DNA from: Clostridiales bacterium Firm_04
GTDB taxonomy: Bacteria > Bacillota > Clostridia > Oscillospirales > Ruminococcaceae
Direction: 5' to 3'
DNA length: 64,000 nt
Assembly: GCA_001603005.1 (NCBI GenBank)
Contig: LVAJ01000027.1
Coordinates: 62,001-126,000, forward strand
The notes under the pieces are model-generated. The model had not been told where the DNA came from. It worked only from the letters and a program-made list of their open reading frames with translations, and ran no database searches. The position numbers and the translations under genes were made by a program. The first letter of the stretch is position 1. Every line of letters begins with the position of its first letter. This document shows positions 1 through 8,475 of this stretch, one piece after another.

Positions 1-543
1 GTCAGCACCGGCAGCGCACAGGAATTGCCGGATATCCCCGCGCCGAATTTTGTCAATCAGCATATCGAGCTTGCAAAGACGATGGCTGCAGCAATGGGGC
101 TGGAGCTTGCGATCAACGTGACAGAGGTTCCGGCGGGCAGCAAAGAAGAAGGTCTTGTGCTGTCGCAGGATATTCCCGCGGGCGAACCGGTTCCTGCGGG
201 TACGGTCATTACGCTGGAGGTTGCAGGATCCGGCGCTGAAAAGCAGAAACTCCGGCTCACATTCCAGATTCCTGCGGATATGGACGGCTTATATCATTTT
301 GAGGTGCGGAATGATCAGGATCAGATGATTGAGAGCGGCGCATCTTTCAGACCGGAATACTTTGCGGGAAGTACGTCAGTAACAGTCGGCGGCAGCGAAC
401 AGGAGCAGGAGGTCAGGGTATATCTTGTCAGAGAAGACACCGGAAAGAGCAGCCTCTACGGCACTTATCTGCTGCATTTTCCGGAACAGAGCATCGAAAC
501 GATCTCAGAGAATGCCGAATCCGCATTCCAAAACGTGCAGTAA
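1..543 (+). CDS. C-terminal part of a PASTA-domain protein (probable PrkC-type Ser/Thr kinase), partial
   Basis: The reading frame is open from the first base of the window, so only the C-terminal 180 codons are visible. The first ~70 residues read as a PASTA domain (P-D-I-P-A-P-N-F start, then an amphipathic helix, then a D-I-P-A-G-E-P-V-P-A-G turn), the fold that binds muropeptides or lipid II on the outer face of the membrane. The remaining ~105 residues are a beta-rich extracellular tail that I do not recognise. In Firmicutes this arrangement is usual for the eukaryotic-type kinase PrkC/Stk1, but a PASTA penicillin-binding protein cannot be excluded because the catalytic part lies outside the window. 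A terminator hairpin follows immediately. Confidence 0.75.
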   Translation, partial: VSTGSAQELPDIPAPNFVNQHIELAKTMAAAMGLELAINVTEVPAGSKEEGLVLSQDIPAGEPVPAGTVITLEVAGSGAEKQKLRLTFQIPADMDGLYHFEVRNDQDQMIESGASFRPEYFAGSTSVTVGGSEQEQEVRVYLVREDTGKSSLYGTYLLHFPEQSIETISENAESAFQNVQ

Positions 544-548
544 ACAGC

Positions 549-585
549 AAAGCACCGCTCCCATGCAAGGGAACGGTGCTTTTTC
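549..585. terminator. bidirectional rho-independent terminator
   Basis: AAAGCACCG pairs with CGGTGCTTT around a short spacer and is followed by T's on the plus strand, with A's before it for the minus strand. It lies between the end of the PASTA gene and the convergent acetyltransferase and could serve both. Confidence 0.75.
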
Positions 586-588
586 AGT

Positions 589-1044
589 TCAGATGCTCAT
601 AATATAGATCTGGCACGGATTTGCCTCATCCCAGATCGGCAGCACTTCCAGCTCGCTGAATCCGAGGCTGAGATAGAACCGGTTTGTCGCGTCATAATCG
701 GGGTACATGCCCATTTTGACGGTCTTGACCTGCATGAAGCGGAATCCTTCGTCCGCGGCGAACTGCTTTGCCGCATCAAACAGCGCGCGCCCGACGCCCT
801 GTCGGTGATGCGATTTCAGTACGCCCATGACGGCGAGTTCCACGGTCGCATTTCCGGTCTGCTTGAGACAGAGAAACCCGACCGGTTCATTGCCGTCGAA
901 TGCAGCAAAAAAGGGCTGCCCGACGCATTCGGCGATATACTGCTCCCGGCTGGATTCGACCTCGAACCATTCGGGGAGCGCTTCGAGGATCCGGCGGGTG
1001 ATCTGCTGTTTTTCCGCAGGCTCCTGCAATTGTCTGATCTGCAT
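589..1044 (-). CDS. GNAT-family N-acetyltransferase
   Basis: A 151-residue protein of the usual size for a stand-alone GNAT. Acetyl-CoA motif A is clear: V-L-K-S-H-H-R-Q-G-V-G-R-A-L-F near residue 80 (Q/R-x-x-G-x-G), preceded by the strand E-L-A-V-M-G-V, and followed by a motif-B-like F-Y-L-S-L-G-F near residue 130. Substrate is not predictable. I chose the ATG at 1044 because AAAGGAG lies 7-8 bases before it; an upstream in-frame TTG at 1065 would place that ribosome site inside the gene. Single gene, convergent with the PASTA gene. Confidence 0.85.
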   Translation of the reverse strand: MQIRQLQEPAEKQQITRRILEALPEWFEVESSREQYIAECVGQPFFAAFDGNEPVGFLCLKQTGNATVELAVMGVLKSHHRQGVGRALFDAAKQFAADEGFRFMQVKTVKMGMYPDYDATNRFYLSLGFSELEVLPIWDEANPCQIYIMSI

Positions 1045-1080
1045 GTTCGATCTCCTTTGTATCAATATTGCGATCGGGAT

Positions 1081-1425
1081 TTATACCGGCACATCATTTC
1101 CGTTCCATTTGATTCCGGCAGCGTTTTCGCATTGCGCCGCCCAGATAATGAGCGCAGAAACAAACTTCGGCGTGATGATGTCCGGAACCGGAAACGGCAG
1201 AAGATAGCGGTTCCAGATCCCGTTTGTCTGTTGCTTTTGAAAGATATTGCCCTTGCTGATGACATAAGGCGTTTTCGTGTTCAGCGGGCAGGTGAGAATC
1301 AGCGCTTTATCCGGCGAAACAATATGCAGCAGAAAGTACGCGGATTCGTCGTCCGCTTTTATATACCAGAAATATTCCTGACCGGATACGGTGATTGTCC
1401 GTCTGCCTTTTCCGGATACGCCCAT
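1081..1425 (-). CDS. hypothetical protein, 114 aa
   Basis: I do not recognise this family. It is a soluble, mostly beta-type sequence with no signal peptide, membrane segment or known motif; it has aromatic-rich patches (Y-F-W-Y-I-K; N-G-I-W-N-R-Y) and two isolated cysteine/tryptophan positions near the C-terminus. The ATG at 1425 has AGAGGTG six bases upstream; that GTG at 1434 is an alternative start adding three residues. It ends 36 bases before the acetyltransferase start, so the two may be co-transcribed. Confidence 0.6.
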   Translation of the reverse strand: MGVSGKGRRTITVSGQEYFWYIKADDESAYFLLHIVSPDKALILTCPLNTKTPYVISKGNIFQKQQTNGIWNRYLLPFPVPDIITPKFVSALIIWAAQCENAAGIKWNGNDVPV

Positions 1426-1511
1426 GTTTTTCACCTCTGTAAACCTGTGTGCATAAAGCGAAGCGATCCTGCCGAAAATAAGGACAGAATCGCATCAAAG
1501 GGGGCATCGCA

Positions 1512-1922
1512 ATGCACAAACATGCCGGCGAATATGCCGCCGTATTTCTGTTCGGCTTTTTTCTGTATGCGATGCTGGAAATTGCCGGACGCGGGCGCAC
1601 GCACTGGACCATGGGGATCCTCGGCGGCACCGCGCTCGTGTATCTGTACAGTATGGAGCACCGTCTGCGCGAGCCGCTCTGGATGCGGGCGCTGCTCGGT
1701 GCCGGATTTGTGACGGCTTCGGAATTTGCCGCCGGTATCTTTGACAATCTGATCATGGGCTGGGCTGTCTGGGATTACTCCGACCGCGCCGGCAATCTGC
1801 TCGGACAGATCTGCCCGCTGTTTTCGGGGATCTGGTATCTGCTCTGTCTGTTCGGCTGCATGCTTTGCGCCGCGTTTTACCGGCAGTATCATCCGACGGT
1901 TAGCCCGCCTGCTCCGCGATAA
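1512..1922 (+). CDS. CmpB-like membrane protein (putative ABC-transporter type IV family)
   Basis: A 136-residue protein with about four hydrophobic segments. The features W-A-V-W-D-Y-S, then N-L-L-G-Q-I-C-P-L-F-S and W-Y near residues 95-120 match the PF06541 family, whose members are annotated as putative ABC permeases but have no proven function. Start ATG follows AAAGGGGG at six bases. The last 23 bases overlap, tail to tail, the 3' end of the esterase gene on the other strand. Confidence 0.7.
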   Translation: MHKHAGEYAAVFLFGFFLYAMLEIAGRGRTHWTMGILGGTALVYLYSMEHRLREPLWMRALLGAGFVTASEFAAGIFDNLIMGWAVWDYSDRAGNLLGQICPLFSGIWYLLCLFGCMLCAAFYRQYHPTVSPPAPR

Positions 1923-2934
1923 GCCCCTGAATGTATTCGGTCAGCTCGCAAGCCATTTCGCATTGCTCCGGAATCCGCGGATGTCCGGGCGTTGCCATGC
2001 CGCTGCGGGTGAACCGGAACCGCCGGACGCGCGGGCTGCACATGCGTGCGCAGGCATCGTCCAGCAGCTTTTCCCAGTAGGGATCATGCATCAGAATCGT
2101 CAGAAATACGATGAAAACAGCATCCGGATATTTCCGCATCAGATCGCCGAGCACCGTGCAGTAGGTTTCGAGCCAGCGTTCGCGTTCTTCGGCGGTCAGG
2201 AGCCTGTCCGTGCCGTCGATGTGCGCGTCATTCTGCCCGATCGCAACGGTGACGAAATCCGGCGTATAGCGCGAAAAATCCCATTTTGTCATCGGCAGAT
2301 CGGGGAAATAGCAGAGCTTGTCATAGGCAGTTTCCATGCCGTACCGCCCGTTCGCGAACCAGCCCGTGCCGTCGAACAGCGCAATGCCGCCCTGCGCAAC
2401 AAGCTGCACCTGCGCGCCGAGCAGTCTTGCGGTCTGCATCGCATAGCTGTGCCACGCGTTGTCCCGCACGGAGTCATAGACCGGCGGATCGGGCGCAGCG
2501 ACGCAGTCCAGCGCTTCCACGACCGAGCCTGCGGTCACGCTGTCGCCGTAGCATTCGAGCTTCAGCTTCGGGAGCGGCGGTAGATCGCGCAGTTCTCCGT
2601 CATCGGAGAGCAGGATCTTCCGCAGCACAAAATGGTGCGTGGAATCCTGCCGCTTGAACAGGATCACGCGATGCAGTCCGGCGCCGCTGACGGGCAGATC
2701 ATAGCGGTTGTCGGCATCGCCGAGCGCGATGATATGCTCTTTGCCGTCGAGGATGCAGCCGAGCTGCAAGCCGTTGTAGCTGACATGATTTTCGATGATG
2801 AACGCGATCTGATGCCCGGTGCATGCAAACTGCACGAGCGAGCCCGCCCAGTAAAAATCCGGTGCATCGGGGTGCTGCATGTCAATGCGCCCCATGAACT
2901 GCAAATGCGGATCGGCAGGAGAGATTTCCTTCAT
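1900..2934 (-). CDS. CE2-type SGNH/GDSL carbohydrate esterase
   Basis: A 344-residue protein without signal peptide, so probably cytoplasmic. The N-terminal ~115 residues form a beta-sandwich-like region as in CE2 esterases; the SGNH domain follows with block I E-C-Y-G-D-S-V-T-A-G (nucleophile Ser), block III G-Q-N-D, and the terminal His in P-G-H-P-R-I-P-E. CE2 enzymes remove acetyl groups from plant xylan and mannan oligosaccharides; that substrate is inferred from family only. Length fits the family. Cytoplasmic location suggests it deacetylates imported oligosaccharides, in line with the intracellular GH3 enzyme further along. Confidence 0.8.
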   Translation of the reverse strand: MKEISPADPHLQFMGRIDMQHPDAPDFYWAGSLVQFACTGHQIAFIIENHVSYNGLQLGCILDGKEHIIALGDADNRYDLPVSGAGLHRVILFKRQDSTHHFVLRKILLSDDGELRDLPPLPKLKLECYGDSVTAGSVVEALDCVAAPDPPVYDSVRDNAWHSYAMQTARLLGAQVQLVAQGGIALFDGTGWFANGRYGMETAYDKLCYFPDLPMTKWDFSRYTPDFVTVAIGQNDAHIDGTDRLLTAEERERWLETYCTVLGDLMRKYPDAVFIVFLTILMHDPYWEKLLDDACARMCSPRVRRFRFTRSGMATPGHPRIPEQCEMACELTEYIQGLIAEQAG

Positions 2935-2973
2935 GACAGCCCCCGTTTCCCGTTTCGGATCGTCGGTTTCAGA

Positions 2974-4020
2974 TTATAATTCGCCGTTTTCGCGTGCTTC
3001 CTTGATCTCGCCGGCAACCTGTTCGAGCTGCGCGCGGATGCCCGCGTCATTGGTCAGATCGAGTGCCGTCCGCAGGAACATGCCCTGCAGATCGAGTCTG
3101 CCGTGATCGCGCGCGGTGGAGGCGAGCGTCAGCGCAAGATTCACCAGATTGCTGTTCGGCGGGACGTCGAGCCCGTACTTTTCGTAGGTGTCGATCGTCT
3201 GACCGTGCGTCGGCGGCGTGAACTTCTGACCGAAGGTCTTCATGCGCTTGAGCACATCCTCAAGCTCCAGCTCGACTTCCTTTGTGCGGGAGAACCGGAT
3301 CGACTCGAAGAAGAATACGGCAGCATCCTGAAATGCGCCGGTCAGTGTGCAATAAAATCCCATATTGGACAGAACATGTGCGATTCTGTCCGCAGAGGTA
3401 CACAGCGGAAGCGTCTCCTGATTCACGCGCAGGAGCTGCTGTGCATTCTGCGCGAACTTGTTGATTTCGGCAAGCTCAAAGCGGATATCCGCGCCGACCG
3501 GATTGAACTTGATCGCGCGCTCGATCGCAACCTGTGCCGCGACAACGTCCTGCTTTTCGAGCTTGACATAGCCGAGCAGTCCGAGATGTTTCGCGAAGTC
3601 AAACGGTGCGCGCTCAAAGACCGTGTCATCCGGATAGAAGAAGCGGTACATATGGTATTCAAACGGATTGCGGAAGCTGAACCATTTCGGATTCTTGTCC
3701 TCGAAGTGCTCCGCAATTTTGTCTGAAATTTCGGTGAGAATCTCGTCCGCCTCGTCGATTTTTCCGGCATTGACCAGCTCGACAGCGTCACTGTATGCCT
3801 GATCCATGCGCTTGTCACCGACAAAAGTTGTCTCGATCATTTCCTTGCGCGCGCCTTCCGGCATCATGTTGAACGCAAATTCCGCGATCGCCGAAAGCAG
3901 CTCGGAAGCATTTTCTTCCTTCCGCAGATCCGTCGCAATATCCTGCAAATGCCGGATATCTTTTTCGGGATTGCCCGTCATTTCGGTGCGGATCTGCGCC
4001 ATCAGTTCTGTTACATTCAT
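2974..4020 (-). CDS. hypothetical helical-repeat (TPR-like) protein, 348 aa
   Basis: No family recognised with certainty. The whole protein is predicted alpha-helical and soluble; the middle (residues ~150-250: Y-V-K-L-E-K-Q-D-V-V-A-A-Q-V-A-I-E-R-A-I-K-F-N-P) has the A/Y/P spacing of tetratricopeptide repeats, so a protein-protein scaffold is likely. ATG preceded by GAGGG. It lies 27 bases downstream of the zinc-ribbon membrane protein gene on the same strand, suggesting co-expression. Confidence 0.7.
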   Translation of the reverse strand: MNVTELMAQIRTEMTGNPEKDIRHLQDIATDLRKEENASELLSAIAEFAFNMMPEGARKEMIETTFVGDKRMDQAYSDAVELVNAGKIDEADEILTEISDKIAEHFEDKNPKWFSFRNPFEYHMYRFFYPDDTVFERAPFDFAKHLGLLGYVKLEKQDVVAAQVAIERAIKFNPVGADIRFELAEINKFAQNAQQLLRVNQETLPLCTSADRIAHVLSNMGFYCTLTGAFQDAAVFFFESIRFSRTKEVELELEDVLKRMKTFGQKFTPPTHGQTIDTYEKYGLDVPPNSNLVNLALTLASTARDHGRLDLQGMFLRTALDLTNDAGIRAQLEQVAGEIKEARENGEL

Positions 4021-4047
4021 GTGTTTTCCCTCTCGATTTTCATGTTG

Positions 4048-5202
4048 TTAATACCCGTCGGAGCTGTTCTGATCGAAATGCTCCTTGAGTGCTGCCAGTC
4101 CGCCCAGAATGAACGTCACCAGCACCACATAGATTCCGTATCGCGTCTTGACCGTGATGAGATCTGCCATTTCCGGATTTTCCGTGACATGGTAGAATGA
4201 CACGAAGGTCACCGACGAGATCATGGTCAGCGCCGAAGCGATCGCACACAGCGCCATACTGAAAATTTCCAGCCGTTTTCCCTTGATAAACAGCAGTCCG
4301 AACGCCGCGATACCGCTCAAAAATGCGCCGATCAGGAAATAATTCTTGCGCGGGGGCTCCTGCTCCAAGTCCTCCTCAGCCGCTGCTGCGGCGGACGGTT
4401 CATCTTCATCTTCATACGAATCCTCGTCCTCGTCGTCATCCCAGAGCCATGCGTCGTCCTCGTCATCGCCGTATTCCCAGTCGTCGAAGAAGCCCTCGCC
4501 GAACATGGAATCCATCTGGTCATTCATCTGCTTGGACGGATCTTCATATTCGAGATCGCCGGTCATCAGCTGGAAACCGGAATAGGTTCCGATTTCCTGT
4601 TCGCCGTATTCGCCCATTGAACAGGAAACGGTCACGAACGGCAGGCAGAAGCACAGCAACGCGACAACGATCAGGATCTTCGCGGTCAGGCGCATCGGAA
4701 TGACGCCCTTTGCCGCAGCGGTTTCATTGAGCGGCGGCAGACCGGCATATGCAGTGTTCTGCGGCAGACCGGTCGATTGGAACGCATCCTGTTTTGTTTC
4801 CGGCTGTCCGAACGGCGATGCCGGCGGCTGAACCGGATTCGGCTGCTCTCCGAACGGTGACAGCGGCGGCAGCATACCGGACGGCTGCTGCGGCGGCTGA
4901 ACCGGATTCGGCTGCTCTCCGAACGGCGTCAGCGTCGGGAGAGCACCGGACGGCGGCTGCACAGGCGGCACCGCAGTCGGCGGTGTTCCGGCAGCAGGGG
5001 GTGTGACAGGCGGTACCGCGGGTATCGGGGATACCGGATTTGCAGTAAGATCCGGCATGCCGGACGGCTCCGGTGCCGTATTCAGATCGGGGATCGTCGG
5101 ATGTGTGGTATCCGTTTCATTTTCCGCGCCGACGATCGCGCCGCAGAACGGACAGGATGCTGCGCCGTTGAAAATCTGGGATTTGCACCGTTTGCAAATC
5201 AT
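4048..5202 (-). CDS. zinc-ribbon membrane protein with proline-rich linker and acidic loop
   Basis: A 384-residue protein built of: a zinc ribbon at residues 3-22 (C-K-R-C ... C-P-F-C); a ~130-residue Pro/Gln/Gly linker containing a 23-residue repeat (S-P-F-G-E-Q-P-N-P-V-Q-P-P twice); a first membrane segment near 175-195; a strongly acidic loop (residues ~225-285, long runs of D and E); and two or three further membrane segments ending with a short polar tail. Function unknown; the layout (cytosolic zinc ribbon, membrane anchor) recurs in at least four other genes here. The start has AAAGGAGG seven bases upstream. Confidence 0.7.
   Translation of the reverse strand: MICKRCKSQIFNGAASCPFCGAIVGAENETDTTHPTIPDLNTAPEPSGMPDLTANPVSPIPAVPPVTPPAAGTPPTAVPPVQPPSGALPTLTPFGEQPNPVQPPQQPSGMLPPLSPFGEQPNPVQPPASPFGQPETKQDAFQSTGLPQNTAYAGLPPLNETAAAKGVIPMRLTAKILIVVALLCFCLPFVTVSCSMGEYGEQEIGTYSGFQLMTGDLEYEDPSKQMNDQMDSMFGEGFFDDWEYGDDEDDAWLWDDDEDEDSYEDEDEPSAAAAAEEDLEQEPPRKNYFLIGAFLSGIAAFGLLFIKGKRLEIFSMALCAIASALTMISSVTFVSFYHVTENPEMADLITVKTRYGIYVVLVTFILGGLAALKEHFDQNSSDGY
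4823..4926 (-). repeat. 69-bp-period direct repeat in the proline-rich linker
   Basis: The same 35 bases occur at 4823-4857 and 4892-4926, giving an in-frame 23-residue period inside the zinc-ribbon gene. A third, shorter relative lies at about 4801-4817. Confidence 0.85.
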
Positions 5203-5258
5203 TCTGCATACCTCCTTTAGTCGGGATCAGTCTGTTTTATCTGGCTGTTTTGCGGATA

Positions 5259-7040
5259 TCAGTCCTCTGCGATTGTCGCAATACCGAGAATATCAAGGCT
5301 CTCCTTGTCAACCGGCGACGGGCAGCCGCTCATGAGCTCGCGTGCGTTCTGAACCTTCGGGAACGCGACGACATCGCGCAGCGAATCGACCTGTGCGAGC
5401 GTCATGGTCAGTCTGTCGAGACCGATGCCGAGACCGCCGTGAGGCGGTGCGCCGTACTGGTATGCTTCGACAAGGAAGCCGAATTTTGCCTGAATCTCCT
5501 CATCGGTCAGACCGAGCGATTCAAACATTTTCTGCTGGAGCTCATAGTCGGTGATACGCATGGAGCCGGAGCAGAGCTCTGTGCCGTTCAGCACGAGGTC
5601 ATAAGCCTTTGCAAAGACCTTTTCCGGTGCGGTATCGAGATACTGCAGACACTCGTCCATCGGCATTGTGAACGGATGATGCATTGCGAGCCATTCGCCG
5701 GTCTCCTCGTCCTTTTCAAAGAACGGGAACTGGGTGATCCAGAGGAAGTTGAACTCGCCTTCCGGAATGAGATCAAGCTTTTTCGCAAGATGATTGCGCA
5801 GTGCGCCGAGCACGGGCAGCGTGACCGAGGTCTTGTCCGCGACGATCAGCACGACGTCGCCCTGTTCTGCGCCGGCAGCCTTGAGGATCGCGTCGAGCTC
5901 ACCCTCTTTGAGGAACTTGCCGAAGGAGCAGTTCGGTTCCGCATCCACCCAGCGGATGTATGCAAGACCTTTCGCGCCGATGCCCTTCACCATTTCGGTC
6001 AGCTTGTCGATCTCCTTGCGCGTCAGCGTACCGGCAGCATTTTTCGCCGTAATGCAGCGGACGGTGCCGCCTGCCGCGAGTGCGCCGGAGAATACTGCAA
6101 ATTCGCAGTCCTTGACGGTCTCGGAAAGATCGGTCAGCTCCATGCCGAAGCGGAGATCCGGTTTATCGGAGCCGAAGCGGTTCATTGCCTCGGTATAGGT
6201 CAGTCTCGGCAGCGGCGTTTTCAGCTCACGGTGCATGACGTCCTTGAACAGACGGATCAGGAATCCCTCTGTGAGATCGAGGATATCGTCCACATCGACA
6301 AAGCTCATTTCGAGGTCGATCTGCGTAAATTCCGGCTGACGGTCAGCGCGGAGATCCTCGTCGCGGAAGCATCTCGCGAGCTGGATGTATCTGTCATAGC
6401 CCGCGACCATGAGCAGCTGCTTGTAGATCTGCGGGGACTGCGGGAGTGCGTAAAATTCGCCGTGGTGGACTCTGGACGGCACGAGGTAGTCTCTTGCACC
6501 TTCCGGCGTCGATTTCATCATCATCGGTGTTTCGATCTCGAGGAAGCCGTTCTCATAGAAATACTGCCGCGCGCACTGTGCGATCTTGTGGCGCAGGATC
6601 AGGTTCTGCTGGAGCGGCGCTCTGCGGAGATCGAGATAGCGGTATTTCAGGCGCAGTTCCTCGTTGACCTTGGTCTGCGGGGTGATCTCGAAGGGCGGTG
6701 TCTTTGCCTTTGCGAGAATGCGCAGCTCGGTGACATAGATCTCGACATGACCGGTCGCGATCTTGTCGGTCTTGCTTTCGCGCTCGCGGACTTCGCCCTT
6801 TGCCATAATGACATATTCGGATTTGCAGGAAGCCGCCTTTTCAAAGAGCGCCTTGTCGGTGGTGTCATCGAAGGTCAGCTGCACGACGCCGGTGCGGTCG
6901 CGCAGAACGATGAACAGAATGCCGCCCTTGTCGCGGACGGTATCGACAAAGCCGCCGACTGTGACGGTCTTGCCCGCTTCGAGCACCTCGCCGCAGTAGC
7001 AGGTGCGCTTCATTCCTTGCATGTTGTCCATTGTTTTCAT
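5259..7040 (-). CDS. aspS: aspartyl-tRNA synthetase (AspRS)
   Basis: Charges tRNA-Asp with aspartate in the cytoplasm. 593 residues, the usual bacterial AspRS size: N-terminal OB-fold anticodon-binding domain (residues ~10-120), class II core with motif 2 (R-C-F-R-D-E-D, near 225), bacterial GAD insertion (~290-420), and motif 3 G-L-G-I-G-L-D-R-L near 550. AAAGGAG lies 2 bases before the ATG at 7040 and 11 before the ATG at 7031, so the true start may be the latter. No T-box leader is visible in the 140 bases upstream. Confidence 0.97.
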   Translation of the reverse strand: MKTMDNMQGMKRTCYCGEVLEAGKTVTVGGFVDTVRDKGGILFIVLRDRTGVVQLTFDDTTDKALFEKAASCKSEYVIMAKGEVRERESKTDKIATGHVEIYVTELRILAKAKTPPFEITPQTKVNEELRLKYRYLDLRRAPLQQNLILRHKIAQCARQYFYENGFLEIETPMMMKSTPEGARDYLVPSRVHHGEFYALPQSPQIYKQLLMVAGYDRYIQLARCFRDEDLRADRQPEFTQIDLEMSFVDVDDILDLTEGFLIRLFKDVMHRELKTPLPRLTYTEAMNRFGSDKPDLRFGMELTDLSETVKDCEFAVFSGALAAGGTVRCITAKNAAGTLTRKEIDKLTEMVKGIGAKGLAYIRWVDAEPNCSFGKFLKEGELDAILKAAGAEQGDVVLIVADKTSVTLPVLGALRNHLAKKLDLIPEGEFNFLWITQFPFFEKDEETGEWLAMHHPFTMPMDECLQYLDTAPEKVFAKAYDLVLNGTELCSGSMRITDYELQQKMFESLGLTDEEIQAKFGFLVEAYQYGAPPHGGLGIGLDRLTMTLAQVDSLRDVVAFPKVQNARELMSGCPSPVDKESLDILGIATIAED

Positions 7041-7095
7041 TACTCCTTTAATATAGATGTATCCGCTTGACGGATTTTATCGGTATTGTTTTTTC

Positions 7096-7170
7096 GGTAT
7101 CGCTTCGCGATGATTTAGAATGGGCTTTCCGCCCAAGCCTGACCAAAGGGATCTATCCCTTTGGAATCCC
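7096..7170 (-). repeat. 75-bp composite three-hairpin element, copy A
   Basis: Read on the minus strand this segment runs GGGATTCC to GATACC and contains three successive dyads: AAAGGGAT/ATCCCTTT, TTGGGC/GCCCATT-type, and TCGCGAAGCGA. A near-identical copy lies at 30982-31057 on the plus strand. It occupies the gap between the small zinc-ribbon gene and aspS, just upstream of aspS, and has no coding frame. Confidence 0.9.
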
Positions 7171-7179
7171 GATGAAGTA

Positions 7180-7719
7180 TTAACCCTTAAAGAGCGAAAA
7201 TATTATCGCATGAATGCCGCCCATGATAGCTGTTCCGCCGATAAAAAATGCTAATGCCAGTAATAATTTGCCTTTCGCAGAGGGTTTGTTTTCCGGTGCA
7301 AAAAAACTATCCGGAATGACTAATGCCAATATTGGCATCATAAATATGCAAATTATAAAAACAACAAATAGGAAATATAGATCTATTCCCTCAAATAGTC
7401 CTGCGGAAATTCCTCCAATTAAAAGTGTCAAAGCTGTTGTAATGATCCAATTTCGCTTTTTCTTTTTTTCACGATTAAACCTTTGAGCAGCTTCTTCTCT
7501 CTCTTTTTCTCTTTGCTTTTCTAACAGCTCCAGTTCTTTCAAACGGGCTAGGTCTGAATATTGATGATCCAACTTGATATTCGCATTGAGATCAATGGTA
7601 ATCTTCCCGTCATCAATCTGAATCTGCGAGCCGCAATAGGTACAAAAGAATCTATCGACACCGTCCGGAATCTGAACGACAGCGCCGCAATTTGGGCAGT
7701 TCAGCGATTTCAGTTCCAT
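7180..7719 (-). CDS. zinc-ribbon membrane protein, AT-rich
   Basis: A 179-residue protein: N-terminal zinc ribbon (C-P-N-C at 8-11, C-T-Y-C at ~28-31), then a highly charged helix (residues ~60-95, many K/R/E, probably coiled coil), then three or four membrane segments. Unlike its neighbours it uses many A/T-ending codons, hinting at a different origin. The ATG at 7719 sits 9 bases after AAGGAG; an upstream TTG would overlap the ribosome site. Role unknown; it is the last member of a run of zinc-ribbon membrane proteins on this strand. Confidence 0.7.
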   Translation of the reverse strand: MELKSLNCPNCGAVVQIPDGVDRFFCTYCGSQIQIDDGKITIDLNANIKLDHQYSDLARLKELELLEKQREKEREEAAQRFNREKKKKRNWIITTALTLLIGGISAGLFEGIDLYFLFVVFIICIFMMPILALVIPDSFFAPENKPSAKGKLLLALAFFIGGTAIMGGIHAIIFSLFKG

Positions 7720-7743
7720 ATGCCGCAACTCCTTTTCACATCA

Positions 7744-7830
7744 GAATGGGATTCTTAAGGGACATCTGTCCCTTAAGCGGGGTTTGGGGCAGCGCCCCAA
7801 AAAAGTCCCCCAAAAACGTCCCCCGAAAGC
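7744..7830. repeat. paired palindromes (two perfect hairpins) between zinc-ribbon genes
   Basis: CTTAAGGGAC (7754-7763) pairs perfectly with GTCCCTTAAG (7768-7777), and TTTGGGGC (7783-7790) with GCCCCAAA (7794-7801), followed by G/C-tract remnants. The edge sequence ATGGGATTC is shared with the 75-bp element, so it may be a relative. It could also help terminate the upstream zinc-ribbon gene. Confidence 0.75.
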
Positions 7831-7832
7831 GC

Positions 7833-8456
7833 TCACCCGAACAGGGCATAGAAGATCGCAAAGAGGATGCCGCCGACCGCTGCGGAAGCGGCAGCGCCGA
7901 AAATGAACTGGAAGATGCCCTGTGCGATCTTGCTTTTGAGCATCGGTTTTTTTTCGAGATACGCCTGATCGGGGCGGGAAAACGCTGCCCACATTGCACA
8001 GAACGGGAGCGAGAGCACCCATGCGAGGATCATCGCGACGCCGAGTCCCCAGCCTGCGGATGCAAAAAAGATGCCCCATGCCATGACGAGCGCCTGCACA
8101 GCCATCATGATGCCGACCTTGCTGTACCAGCTGTTGCGCATTTTTTCCGCCTGCCGGAGCTGATCCGGCGTATACATCGGTGCGGAATACTGCTGCGGCT
8201 GATAGGTCTGCTGCATCTGCGGCATCGCCATTGCGTCCGGCTGGATCTGCGGCTGCATCTGCATTGCCTGCTGTGCGGGCGGCGGCGCAAACTGCACATC
8301 CTGTGCAAACTGCATTTCCTGTGCCATTGCCATGCCGCTCTGTGCGGCTGCCTGTGCGGAAAGTTCTCTGCCGCAGTAGGGGCACATTGCGCTCCGACCG
8401 GCTTCGATCTGTGCCTGTCCGCCGCAATTCGGGCAGATAATTGTTACGAGAGCCAT
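7833..8456 (-). CDS. zinc-ribbon membrane protein, tandem paralogue 3
   Basis: 207 residues: zinc ribbon C-P-N-C-G-G-Q-A-Q-I-E-A-G-R-S-A-M-C-P-Y-C-G at residues 8-29, a Gln/Met/Pro-rich linker (~40-100) and three or four membrane segments in the C-terminal half. It is clearly homologous along its full length to the two genes upstream, including the D-Q-A-Y-L-E-K-K-P-M-L-K-S-K-I-A-Q-G-I block. ATG at 8456 follows AAAGGAG by seven bases; a longer open frame upstream lacks such a site. Function unknown. Confidence 0.7.
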   Translation of the reverse strand: MALVTIICPNCGGQAQIEAGRSAMCPYCGRELSAQAAAQSGMAMAQEMQFAQDVQFAPPPAQQAMQMQPQIQPDAMAMPQMQQTYQPQQYSAPMYTPDQLRQAEKMRNSWYSKVGIMMAVQALVMAWGIFFASAGWGLGVAMILAWVLSLPFCAMWAAFSRPDQAYLEKKPMLKSKIAQGIFQFIFGAAASAAVGGILFAIFYALFG

Positions 8457-8475
8457 AGGGAATCTCCTTTTATCA

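Noticed and set aside
805..1713. 302-codon open frame on the plus strand
   Set aside because: Opposite strand of the acetyltransferase and the 1081-1425 gene; Arg/Cys/His-rich composition, no ribosome site, no domain.
5250..7070. 606-codon open frame opposite aspS
   Set aside because: Mirror frame of a highly conserved gene in GC-rich DNA; no start signal and no recognisable motif.
7041..7095. T-box leader for aspS
   Set aside because: No T-box sequence, specifier loop or terminator/antiterminator could be found in the 140 bases before the gene.
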